From Sphingobacterium spiritivorum (GTDB taxonomy: Bacteria; Bacteroidota; Bacteroidia; Sphingobacteriales; Sphingobacteriaceae), in the NCBI RefSeq assembly GCF_016725325.1, contig NZ_CP068083.1, positions 620,001 to 684,000 on the forward strand: a DNA stretch of 64,000 bases. Direction: 5' to 3'. Positions 45,149 through 53,361 of this stretch are shown piece after piece (position 1 is the stretch's first letter; every line of letters starts with the position of its first letter). Below the pieces are notes generated by a model. That model did no database searches. It worked only from the letters and a program-made list of their open reading frames with translations, and was not told the DNA's origin. Position numbers and translations under genes: made by a program.

Positions 45149-46537
45149 TTGACGATGATAAAAATAACTACAACCACATTATTCCTAATCTTTGCCCTTT
45201 CAGCTGCACATGCACAACATATCGTGGATGAGCAATTAAAAGATCCTATCCGCAGTGCTATCCGTACAAACAGAGAGCTAGCCGGAAAAGATATGGAAAA
45301 TCAGAAGACCAAAATTGAAGGTGATATGGTTGGCAACAAACGGCTGCCCAGCGTCTCCGCTGCAGGTTTTTACTCCTATTTCAATTCAGGAGGTAAGCTT
45401 GATCTGCCTGCTGTTCCGATTGGCAATACGCCTATAAGTCTCTTTGAGGGTGCACAGGACTTCCGTTTGCAGGGTCAGCTAGGATTAGTAGGTGTCACAG
45501 CTACTCAGGTGATCTTTAGTGGACTGCAGATCAGTAACGGGCAAAAAGCGTTAAGGGAAAAACTTCAGGCTCAGAATTATCTGCTGGAAGCTGATAAGGA
45601 AACTATTGCAAAAGATATCATAAGCACATTTGATCAGTTGATGCTACTGAAAGAAGTAGAAAAACTGATTGTTGATTCCGAGAAGCGCTTAAATAAGGAA
45701 CATCTGAAGGTTGTAAAAGCTATAGAGAACGGTATGGCGATTCCTTATGACCGGGATAAAATAAAACTGGCAATGCTCGAGCTCGAGGCTAAAAAGGTAG
45801 AACTGGAAGGATCGAAAGAATTGCTTCTGCAAAAACTTGAACAGGATACTCATCTACCTGCTGATCAGCTACAGCATATTAATTACGAACTAAAAGGAAT
45901 TGTGATTAATAAGGAGGAAAACAGCATAGAGAACCGCTATGAGCTTAAAGCTCTGGATGCTTCACAACGTGCATATGAATATGTGTATAAAAAAGAAAAA
46001 GGATCCGGTCTTCCGCAAGTATTTGCGTTCGGATCTGCATCTTACAGCAATGTATTCAAGTCTAAGCTGACGCTGCAGGATGTCGGCCTGCTGGGAGATG
46101 TGCACCTGCGTTCAGATCAGTTACAGCTCTTCCCTACTTTTATTGTAGGGGTAGGTGCCAAATGGGAAATTTTTAAAGGTGGAGAGCATAAAAATAAATT
46201 AAAACAGGCAAAGCTGGATCTGGATATCAACCAAAATAAGAAGGATGATGTTTCGGAAAAACTGGAACTTTTACTCAAAAAAAACAAAGTCGAATATAAT
46301 ACGGCTAATCAAAAACTAAAAGTCAACGATCAGCAGGTACAGGTGGCAAAAAACAACCTTAATCTTTCTTCCAAACAATATCAGGAAGGATTGATAGATG
46401 TTACCGAACTACTGGCTTCCGAAAATGATTATTATAAATCTAGCCTGGGCTATTATTCACAGATTTTGCAGCAACGCAAGTCTGCTCTTGAAGTTTTACA
46501 TACCACTGGTGATTTACTTAACAGCATATTAAAATAA
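45149..46537 (+). CDS. TolC-family outer-membrane efflux protein
   Basis: 462 aa, exported (signal peptide to about residue 22, ending AHAQ). The helical, Gln/Lys/Leu-rich arrangement with two repeats and the tail GLIDVTELLASENDYYKSSL is that of outer-membrane factors. It would form the exit duct for the HlyD-like adaptor and ABC-2 permease encoded directly downstream (1 bp and 11 bp gaps). Start ATG at 45149 adds MT before the hydrophobic core; the ATG at 45155 is an equal alternative. Confidence 0.9.
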   Translation: MTMIKITTTTLFLIFALSAAHAQHIVDEQLKDPIRSAIRTNRELAGKDMENQKTKIEGDMVGNKRLPSVSAAGFYSYFNSGGKLDLPAVPIGNTPISLFEGAQDFRLQGQLGLVGVTATQVIFSGLQISNGQKALREKLQAQNYLLEADKETIAKDIISTFDQLMLLKEVEKLIVDSEKRLNKEHLKVVKAIENGMAIPYDRDKIKLAMLELEAKKVELEGSKELLLQKLEQDTHLPADQLQHINYELKGIVINKEENSIENRYELKALDASQRAYEYVYKKEKGSGLPQVFAFGSASYSNVFKSKLTLQDVGLLGDVHLRSDQLQLFPTFIVGVGAKWEIFKGGEHKNKLKQAKLDLDINQNKKDDVSEKLELLLKKNKVEYNTANQKLKVNDQQVQVAKNNLNLSSKQYQEGLIDVTELLASENDYYKSSLGYYSQILQQRKSALEVLHTTGDLLNSILK

Positions 46538-46538
46538 C

Positions 46539-47528
46539 ATGAAAAGATATATTGGTTTTTTACCTTCCTTAGTATTGGTACTTGCTTTTGGAGCTTGTAA
46601 AAATGAAAGCAAGAATTCGGATCATATCATTGAAGGCAAAATAGAGCGGGATCAACTGAGTATAGTAACGAAAGTGCCCGGCAAGATTGAAAAGATATTG
46701 GTAACTGAAGGACAGCACGTCCGGAAAGGTGACACGCTGATTATGCTGGAAATACCCGAAGTCACTGCCAAAGAGGAACAAGCTAAAGGCGCTCTGGATG
46801 CAGCTGAAGCGCAATATGAGATGGCCAGAAAAGGTGCTACTGACGGACAGCTTAAACAATTGAATGCCAAGGTGGCCGGACTTAAGGAACAGCTGGACTT
46901 TGCCGAAAAATCATTGAACAGACTTTCCAACCTGCTACGGGACAGCCTGGTACCTCAGCAAAAATATGATGAGGTCTACGCTAAATATCAGGGTGCAAAA
47001 AATCAATATATTGCTGCTCAGGCTGAACTCAGTGATGTACGTAATGGAGCGCGTGTAGAACAGCAGCGCATGGCTCTGGGACAGAAAGAGCGTGCTTGGG
47101 GTGCTGTCAATGAAGTAAGTATTGCTGCTAAAGAACGCTATCTGATTGCTCCACAGGATATGACGGTAGAAAGTATAAACCTGAAAGTAGGAGAACTTGC
47201 GCTCGCCGGTTACGCTATTGTAAACGGATATCTTGATGAGACTACTTATTTCCGTTTTACACTGACAGAAAAAAAGATGGCGGCATTACGCCAGGGTGCA
47301 GAAGTAGACGTCCGCATTCCATATAAAGACAATCAGGTAGTCAAAGGATCTGTTTCCTATATCAAAGCATTGAATTCATATGCTAATATTGCTACGGCCT
47401 ATCCGGATTTTGACCAACAGGAATCCCTGTTTGAAATTAAGGTAGTGCCAACAGATAAAAATGCAGCGCGTGAACTGCTTACCAAAAGCAATGCGACATT
47501 AGATATCAGCAGTATGGCGACTAAGTAA
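46539..47528 (+). CDS. HlyD-family membrane fusion lipoprotein
   Basis: 329 aa. Lipobox FGAC (C20) suggests a lipid anchor rather than a membrane helix. The biotinyl-lipoyl half-motif VTKVPGKIEKILVTEGQHVR is near residue 45. A coiled-coil hairpin covers about 85-190 (EEQAKGALDAAEAQYEMARK). Then a beta-barrel follows. This is the periplasmic adaptor linking the permease to the TolC-like protein. It is 1 bp after the TolC gene. Confidence 0.9.
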   Translation: MKRYIGFLPSLVLVLAFGACKNESKNSDHIIEGKIERDQLSIVTKVPGKIEKILVTEGQHVRKGDTLIMLEIPEVTAKEEQAKGALDAAEAQYEMARKGATDGQLKQLNAKVAGLKEQLDFAEKSLNRLSNLLRDSLVPQQKYDEVYAKYQGAKNQYIAAQAELSDVRNGARVEQQRMALGQKERAWGAVNEVSIAAKERYLIAPQDMTVESINLKVGELALAGYAIVNGYLDETTYFRFTLTEKKMAALRQGAEVDVRIPYKDNQVVKGSVSYIKALNSYANIATAYPDFDQQESLFEIKVVPTDKNAARELLTKSNATLDISSMATK

Positions 47529-47534
47529 AGGAGA
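47527..47534 (+). promoter_or_regulatory. Shine-Dalgarno site of the ABC-2 permease gene
   Basis: AAAGGAGA, 5 nt before the ATG at 47540 and touching the stop of the HlyD gene. Confidence 0.7.
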
Positions 47535-47539
47535 CGGGC

Positions 47540-48715
47540 ATGAAAATGATATGGGAATTAATCAAGCGTGAATTCAGGTTATTTAATAACAACAAAGTCT
47601 TACGCATTCTGTTTATAGGAGCTCCGATTCTTTACGGAGTGCTTATCGGGAATGTATATAAAAAAGGGAAAGTAACCAATCTCCCGATCATAGTCGTAGA
47701 TGAAGATCGTTCACCAATGAGCAGCAAACTGATTGATATGTTCAATGAGAGTGAGGTTATCTATGTATCCGATATACTGAACGACAATTTCAACTCCCGC
47801 CAGTTGGCACTGGAGCGTGAAGCAACTGTTGTCGTACAGATTCCAAAAGGATTCATGGCTTCTGTCAGTCAGAACAGACAGACGGAAGTCGCTGTATTTG
47901 TCGATGCTTCCAATACGCTGACGTCTAACTATGCGATGCTCGCTGTCAATGTATGTGCAGCGACAATGAAAGCGGGGATACAGATCGAAACTCAAAAGAA
48001 AAAAGGAGTACCGGGCTATATTGCCAGTCAGCAATATGAACCGTTTAAAACGACTATTATCAAACAGAATATCAGAAGTGGTAACTATTTGTATTTTATG
48101 CTTCCTGGTGTACTGATGACGGTATTCCAGCAGATTCTGTTGTTAGGCCTCGCTCTGTCTTTTGCTTCAGAATTTGAAAACAATACTTTTTCCCAATTGC
48201 TTTCTAAAACTTCTAATCCGTTTACATTGATATTTGTAAAGGTATTCCCTTACTTTCTGATGTCTATCGGAGTCATGGCCCTCTACTATGGATTCTCTGT
48301 TTTCTATAAGATGCCAATACAGGTGGAGATCTGGCCATTTCTCTTGTCCACTACTTTATTTATATTAGCGGCCAGCTTTATTGGTATTCTGGTCAGCATC
48401 GCCATTCCCAATCAGCTAAAAGCGACAGAGATCTTAATGGTAATTGCAACCCCCAGCTTTATCCTCAGTGGTTTTACATGGCCGCTAAGTCAGATGCCAC
48501 ATTGGGTGCAGGTATTATCGGATGTCATTCCCCTTACCCATTACCTTCAGATTTTCAGGTTATTGTTTATAGAACAAGCTCCGGCTTATCTTATTCACAA
48601 ACCTATGATCGCACTAACCATCATTATGCTTATCTGTTTCTTATTATCTGTATTGCTATTATATCTGAAAATAAGAAAGATAAAAAAACAAAAATCAGTC
48701 ACGACTGCAGTCTAA
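47540..48715 (+). CDS. ABC-2 type transporter permease
   Basis: 391 aa inner-membrane protein. One N-terminal membrane helix (about 22-42), a large external domain (about 45-180; NLPIIVVDEDRSPMSSKLID) and five or six C-terminal helices match the YhhJ/YbhR form of ABC-2 exporters. FILSGFTWPLSQMPHWVQ is typical. With the two genes before it, it forms an export unit. No ATP-binding subunit is encoded anywhere in this window, so the ATPase must come from elsewhere. Confidence 0.88.
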   Translation: MKMIWELIKREFRLFNNNKVLRILFIGAPILYGVLIGNVYKKGKVTNLPIIVVDEDRSPMSSKLIDMFNESEVIYVSDILNDNFNSRQLALEREATVVVQIPKGFMASVSQNRQTEVAVFVDASNTLTSNYAMLAVNVCAATMKAGIQIETQKKKGVPGYIASQQYEPFKTTIIKQNIRSGNYLYFMLPGVLMTVFQQILLLGLALSFASEFENNTFSQLLSKTSNPFTLIFVKVFPYFLMSIGVMALYYGFSVFYKMPIQVEIWPFLLSTTLFILAASFIGILVSIAIPNQLKATEILMVIATPSFILSGFTWPLSQMPHWVQVLSDVIPLTHYLQIFRLLFIEQAPAYLIHKPMIALTIIMLICFLLSVLLLYLKIRKIKKQKSVTTAV

Positions 48716-48751
48716 CAGAAGAAGAAAACAACTTACAATCAAACAGCATAC

Positions 48752-49153
48752 ATGAAAGTCATAGAAAGCACAATCCCGGTTGACATATACAGAAATCTCA
48801 GAGTGGCTACAGGATTATCACCTAAAACCCAGGAAGCCGCCAAAACAGGACTTAGAAATTCTATACATTCGGTCATGATCCAGCATGAGAATCAGATTAT
48901 CGGGATGGGCAGAATCATAGGCGATGCAGGTTGTTTTTGTCAGGTAGTGGATATTGCAGTGCTTCCGGAATATCAGGGACAGGGTGTCGGAAAAATGATT
49001 ATCCGGAATCTGATGGATTTTATCCATACGAATCTTCCTTCCTCCTGTTACGTCAGTCTGATCGCTGACGGAGATGCATCTTTTCTGTACGAAAAATTTG
49101 GTTTTAAAGACACATTGCCTGCATCCAGAGGGATGGCTTATAAGGTACAGTAA
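48752..49153 (+). CDS. GNAT-family N-acetyltransferase
   Basis: 133 aa, short GNAT fold. The acetyl-CoA binding loop is LPEYQGQGVGKMIIRNLMDF (the Q/RxxGxG/A pattern), preceded by the strand VVDIAVLPE. The end FLYEKFGFKDTLPASRGMAY is the usual C-terminal block. Substrate unknown. It starts 36 bp after the permease and may be part of the same message. Confidence 0.9.
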   Translation: MKVIESTIPVDIYRNLRVATGLSPKTQEAAKTGLRNSIHSVMIQHENQIIGMGRIIGDAGCFCQVVDIAVLPEYQGQGVGKMIIRNLMDFIHTNLPSSCYVSLIADGDASFLYEKFGFKDTLPASRGMAYKVQ

Positions 49154-49192
49154 ACAAATACAGCCTGCTTAGATTCCTAAACAGGCTGCTTC
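49153..49192. terminator. hairpin between GNAT and pckA
   Basis: CAGCCTG / CAGGCTG with some further pairing. A T-rich stretch (TATTTGTTT) follows on the minus strand, so it mainly serves pckA. Confidence 0.5.
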
Positions 49193-49214
49193 ATAATTTC
49201 AGGTTACATTTTGT

Positions 49215-50831
49215 TTATACTTCTTCTTTCTGAACAGCAACCTGAGGACCTCCTTTTAAAATATCCTCTGATACCCCATATTTATTCATATTGCTCATGA
49301 ACAAAGTGGCCAGTTTAGCTGCCTGAAGGTCATAAGCTTCATCATTTTTCCACAGTTTTTTAGCATTAAGGATATCATCCGGTATACCATAACAGCTTAC
49401 CGGGTAGCGTAAACCAAATAGCTCATGCTTATTGAAATCTGAATCCTGTAATTCGCCGCTCATAGCTGCCCGGATCAGATTTCGGGTATAACTGAGTTTG
49501 ATCCGGTGTCCTACTCCGTACGGTCCTTTTATCCAGCCTGTATTGACCAGCCACACCCGGATAGACGGATCGGATAGGAGCTTAGCTTTCAGAAGCGCTG
49601 CATATTGCTCCGGATGCAAGGGAAGAAATGCCTGCCCGAAACAAGCAGAGAACGTAGCTGTAGGTTCTACAACTCCGACTTCCGTACCGGCTACTTTTGC
49701 TGTATATCCTGAAATGAAATGATACATCGCCTGCTCGTTATTGAGCAAAGAGATCGGAGGAAGTACGCCGAATGCATCTGCTGTGAGGAAGAAAATATGC
49801 TTTGGTGTATTACCTTTTCCAGACAAATCAGCTCCTTCCATATACGAAATAGGGTAAGAAACGCGAATGTTTTCCGTAATTGAAATATTTTCATAATCAG
49901 GCGTGCGACTGCCTGGCTCATAGACCACATTCTCCAGTAAAGCTCCAAATTGGATAGCATTGAAAATCTCCGGCTCCTTATCAGCTGTAAGACCTATACA
50001 TTTGGCATAACAGCCGCCTTCAAAATTAAAGACGCCGTCTGCCGACCAGCCATGCTCATCGTCTCCTATCAGCAGACGATTTCTATCTGCAGATAAAGTA
50101 GTTTTTCCTGTGCCGGACAAACCAAAGAACAGAGAGGTCTCCCCTTCTTTGCTTTTGTTGGCCGAACAATGCATAGATAATACAGCATGTTCTAATGGAA
50201 GGATAAAATTTAATATGGAGAAAATGCTCTTCTTGATCTCTCCTGTATATCCTGTACCGGCGATCAGTACCATCTTACGGGTGAAATCAATAATTACAAA
50301 GTTCTTGTTGCGGATCTCATATCCTTCAATGGACTCCATATCAAGAGAAGGTGCTGCCAGAATAGTCCATTGGGGAGCTACTGAAGCATCTGACACATCA
50401 GGACGGATAAACAGATTGTTAGCAAAAATACTTTGATAAGCTGTCTCTGTAATCACACGGAGCGAAATAGCATAGGCAGGATCTGCACCGGCAACAGCAT
50501 CCCGGACATAGATCCGTGGAGCAGCACTCAAATGCTCAGCAACTTTGACACGTAACTTTTCAAAGGCTTCTTCCGAAATAGGCTGATTAATATCACCCCA
50601 CCAAACATGATTTGCTGTTTTCTGATCTTTCACGATATACCGGTCTTTGGGCGATCGGCCTGTGAATTTTCCTGTCCTTGCATTCAGCGCACCTGTATCA
50701 GACAAGGTGCCTTCTGAATTTTTAATTGCATGTTCCACTAAAGTAGAGACATCCAGTTGATAATTTACCTCGTTATTATTGTTAATATTAAGGTAAGCTA
50801 AATCAAGTTTGACTAATTTTTCTGTAGCCAT
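49215..50831 (-). CDS. pckA: phosphoenolpyruvate carboxykinase (ATP)
   Basis: 538 aa. Converts oxaloacetate and ATP to phosphoenolpyruvate, ADP and CO2; it starts gluconeogenesis and can run in reverse. The P-loop is FGLSGTGKTTLSAD (K243). The metal ligands lie in TGEIKKS and LSMHCSAN, and the substrate loop in GRSPKDRY. The C-terminal HRIKLSYTRNLIRA block completes it. The upstream region holds an inverted repeat between the promoter boxes, pointing to transcriptional control. Confidence 0.98.
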   Translation of the reverse strand: MATEKLVKLDLAYLNINNNNEVNYQLDVSTLVEHAIKNSEGTLSDTGALNARTGKFTGRSPKDRYIVKDQKTANHVWWGDINQPISEEAFEKLRVKVAEHLSAAPRIYVRDAVAGADPAYAISLRVITETAYQSIFANNLFIRPDVSDASVAPQWTILAAPSLDMESIEGYEIRNKNFVIIDFTRKMVLIAGTGYTGEIKKSIFSILNFILPLEHAVLSMHCSANKSKEGETSLFFGLSGTGKTTLSADRNRLLIGDDEHGWSADGVFNFEGGCYAKCIGLTADKEPEIFNAIQFGALLENVVYEPGSRTPDYENISITENIRVSYPISYMEGADLSGKGNTPKHIFFLTADAFGVLPPISLLNNEQAMYHFISGYTAKVAGTEVGVVEPTATFSACFGQAFLPLHPEQYAALLKAKLLSDPSIRVWLVNTGWIKGPYGVGHRIKLSYTRNLIRAAMSGELQDSDFNKHELFGLRYPVSCYGIPDDILNAKKLWKNDEAYDLQAAKLATLFMSNMNKYGVSEDILKGGPQVAVQKEEV

Positions 50832-50843
50832 AAAAGTTTTAAA

Positions 50844-50889
50844 TTTGAGCGTAAAATTAGAACTTTATTACGCTAAAATGCAAACGATT
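50844..50889 (-). promoter_or_regulatory. pckA promoter with an inverted repeat
   Basis: Minus strand: TTTG near 50886 as -33 and TAATTTTA (7 of 8) near 50852-50859 as -7. AGCGTAA (50848-50854) and TTACGCT (50868-50874) are perfect 7-bp arms with a 13-bp spacer, covering the -7 box and the spacer. This looks like a dimeric regulator operator. Confidence 0.5.
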
Positions 50890-51011
50890 GTACTTTTAAC
50901 ACATATCTAACAATCTCATAATCAGCGTGAAAAAATTTATTTTTTTTAGCATTCCTTTGTGCAATATATGCGTTATTGAAGAAATTAGCACTGCAACCAA
51001 CTTTTATAACA

Positions 51012-51047
51012 CAAAAAAGGCCCTGATAAATCAGAGCCTTCCTTATA
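51012..51047 (-). terminator. terminator of the OmpA-like gene
   Basis: Minus strand: AAGGCTCTGA / TCAGGGCCTT (one wobble) with loop TTTA, followed by TTTTTG. Confidence 0.9.
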
Positions 51048-51057
51048 CTTTATAATT

Positions 51058-51963
51058 TTACAGACCTTCGGTCACACTGCTGTTTTCCGTTTCCGGAGCC
51101 TTGTCGATCAGCTCCATAAACTGATCCAGCTTAGGTGTAATAATAATCTGTGTTCTTCTGTTTTTCATTTTACCTGCCGCCGTACTGTTATCTGCGATAG
51201 GGTTGTATTGTCCGCGTCCGCCTGCAGTCAGACGTTTAGGATCTACACCATAGGTATTTTGAAGCGCCTGTACAACTGAAGAGGCACGTAGTGTACTCAG
51301 ATCCCAGTTGTTACGGATATTCGTTTTAGAGATAGGATCCGTATCTGTATTACCTTCGATCAACACTTCATAGTCTTTGTAATCCTGAATAATTTTTGCA
51401 ATCTTACTCAATGTCTCCCCTGCTTTATCAGAAATTTCATAACTTCCTGATTTGTAAAGCATATTATCTGATAAGGATATATAAACTACCCCTTTAAGAA
51501 CCTGAACATCGACATCTTTCATTTCTTCTCTGCTCAATGAGCGGGTCAGATTGTTAGTCAATACCATGTTAAGTGAATCACTCTTGTTTTTAGTATTCAC
51601 CAGGTGCTGTATATACTTATTGGAAGCATTGATCTCATCCACCAGTTTGGAAATATTAACATTTCCCTGAGAATTCTGATTGATACTGTTATCCAATGTC
51701 TTTTGCAGGTTAGCATATGCTTCTTTCAGTTGAGCATTATTAGCCTTTTCATACGCTAACTGCTCCTCCAGACTCTTGATACGTGTACGACCTTCTGTCA
51801 GGTCCAGCTGGCCTTGCTGATACTTCTGCGCCAGATCGCGATGCTCTGTTTGCAGTTTATCATAGTCTGTCTGTAAACTTTTGAACTTTCCACTGCTCAC
51901 ACAGCTTGTTAAGAACAAGCCTGACAGCAGTATTGATATGGGTAAAACCGATTGTTTCATCAT
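51058..51963 (-). CDS. OmpA-family lipoprotein
   Basis: 301 aa. Lipobox LTSC (C21). A coiled coil covers about 25-110 (DYDKLQTEHRDLAQKYQQ). The OmpA C-terminal peptidoglycan-binding domain covers about 165-285, with YEVLIEGNTDTDPI and NNWDLSTLRASSVVQAL including the conserved Asp and Arg that bind diaminopimelate. It tethers the outer membrane to the cell wall. Monocistronic. Confidence 0.93.
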   Translation of the reverse strand: MMKQSVLPISILLSGLFLTSCVSSGKFKSLQTDYDKLQTEHRDLAQKYQQGQLDLTEGRTRIKSLEEQLAYEKANNAQLKEAYANLQKTLDNSINQNSQGNVNISKLVDEINASNKYIQHLVNTKNKSDSLNMVLTNNLTRSLSREEMKDVDVQVLKGVVYISLSDNMLYKSGSYEISDKAGETLSKIAKIIQDYKDYEVLIEGNTDTDPISKTNIRNNWDLSTLRASSVVQALQNTYGVDPKRLTAGGRGQYNPIADNSTAAGKMKNRRTQIIITPKLDQFMELIDKAPETENSSVTEGL

Positions 51964-52294
51964 TATCGATAGATTTAAGGTATTTCAATAAATATCTAAT
52001 ATAGGGATTATAACAAAAGAAATGCCTAAGTTTTATGCAGTTTAGAAATTCTATGACAATTCCCAAGCTATGAAAGCAGTGTTTAAAAACCTCCAAGAAT
52101 CATTCAGATGTCCAAAAAAAACGTTGTAACATGCTTTTGACAATAAAAAATTACAAATTCTTATCAATATATTTGACTTGGAATCAGAATATTGGAGACC
52201 ATCGGAACGTACAATGATTTAACATTTTTTAAGTAAAGAACCAGCTCAATCTCCACTAATCAATTCGCTCACATAACACTGATCTAAAGCCAAT
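51964..52294. other. 331-bp gap between the OmpA-like and RND genes
   Basis: AT-rich and non-coding. It holds a TAnnTTTG box (TATATTTG, 52168-52175) pointing to the RND operon, with about 112 nt of leader. No properly spaced -33 box, repeat or hairpin of note was seen. The minus-strand promoter of the OmpA-like gene must be at its left end. Confidence 0.4.
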
Positions 52295-53356
52295 ATGAAA
52301 AAAAAGACGCTCATCTACCTTATCCTAATTGTAGGTATCTGCGCAATCGCATATGCATTGTTTTTCAGAAAAGATAAGACCAATGCTTCTGAAAACGGAA
52401 ATAAACCCAAATCCACACTCCTCACTGCAGAAGGTTTGATCGTCAGTCCAACCGAATTTGACAATGTATTATCCTTATCTGGAACAATCGACGCCGACGA
52501 AAAACTGGAAGTAAGAAGTGAAGTAAGTGGCAGAGTGGATAAAATCTTTTTCAATGAAGGACAACGCATCGCTCAGGGACAGGTTTTAGTCAAAATTAAT
52601 GATATTGAACTGCAGGCACAACTCAAGCAGATGCAGACGAATAATCAGTTGACATCCGAAAATGAAAGAAGAGCAAAATTGCTTCTGGCCAAAGGAGCAA
52701 TCAGTCAGGAGGAATATGATATAGCCAGTGCTGCATACAAAACTTCTCTTTCACAAACACAGTTGATAGAAGCGCAGATTTTTAAAACAACAATACGGGC
52801 ACCCTTCAGCGGTACGATCGGGTTGCGCAATATCTCTCCGGGTGCTATTATTTCTCCAACTACACTGATTACAAATCTGGTTAAGGATAATAAGATAAAG
52901 ATCACCTTTTCAGTGCCTGAAAAATATGCCAGCCAGCTCAAGACCAATTCAAAAATAGATTTTACCGTAGCAAATAACGCAAGGACATTTCAGGGAAATA
53001 TCTATGCTATAGAGCCGGAAATAGCACTTAATACACGGACGATGACTGTGCGTGCTACAGCTCAGAACCCCGAAGGAAAATTGATCGCAGGATCATATGC
53101 AAATGTACTGCTTCCGCTTAATGACAGTGTTACAGCTATTTCTATTCCCTCTCAGGCCATAGTCCCTGTGCAAGATGGAAAGAATGTATTTATAATAGAG
53201 AATGGTAAAGCAAAACAGGTAGAAGTGAAGACAGGAAGCCGTACAGATAAGGATATTGTTGTACTATCGGGATTAAAGGCTGGCGACACCGTACTTACAA
53301 CAGGTGTGCTAACCTTGAAAGATGGTGCTGAAGTGAAGGTCACATTAAAGAAATAG
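52295..53356 (+). CDS. RND efflux periplasmic adaptor subunit
   Basis: 353 aa with one N-terminal membrane helix (about 5-23). The lipoyl half-motifs lie at about 65-105 (VRSEVSGRVDKIFFNEGQRI) and 170-190 (TTIRAPFSGTIGLRNISPGA), linked by a short helical hairpin. Beta-barrel and membrane-proximal domains follow. It is the bridge of a tripartite pump, placed 5 bp before the permease gene. Confidence 0.94.
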   Translation: MKKKTLIYLILIVGICAIAYALFFRKDKTNASENGNKPKSTLLTAEGLIVSPTEFDNVLSLSGTIDADEKLEVRSEVSGRVDKIFFNEGQRIAQGQVLVKINDIELQAQLKQMQTNNQLTSENERRAKLLLAKGAISQEEYDIASAAYKTSLSQTQLIEAQIFKTTIRAPFSGTIGLRNISPGAIISPTTLITNLVKDNKIKITFSVPEKYASQLKTNSKIDFTVANNARTFQGNIYAIEPEIALNTRTMTVRATAQNPEGKLIAGSYANVLLPLNDSVTAISIPSQAIVPVQDGKNVFIIENGKAKQVEVKTGSRTDKDIVVLSGLKAGDTVLTTGVLTLKDGAEVKVTLKK

Positions 53357-53361
53357 AACAG

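Noticed and set aside
48478..48783. 101-codon ORF overlapping the ABC-2 permease and GNAT genes
   Set aside because: It is in another frame of two recognisable genes and has no family features.
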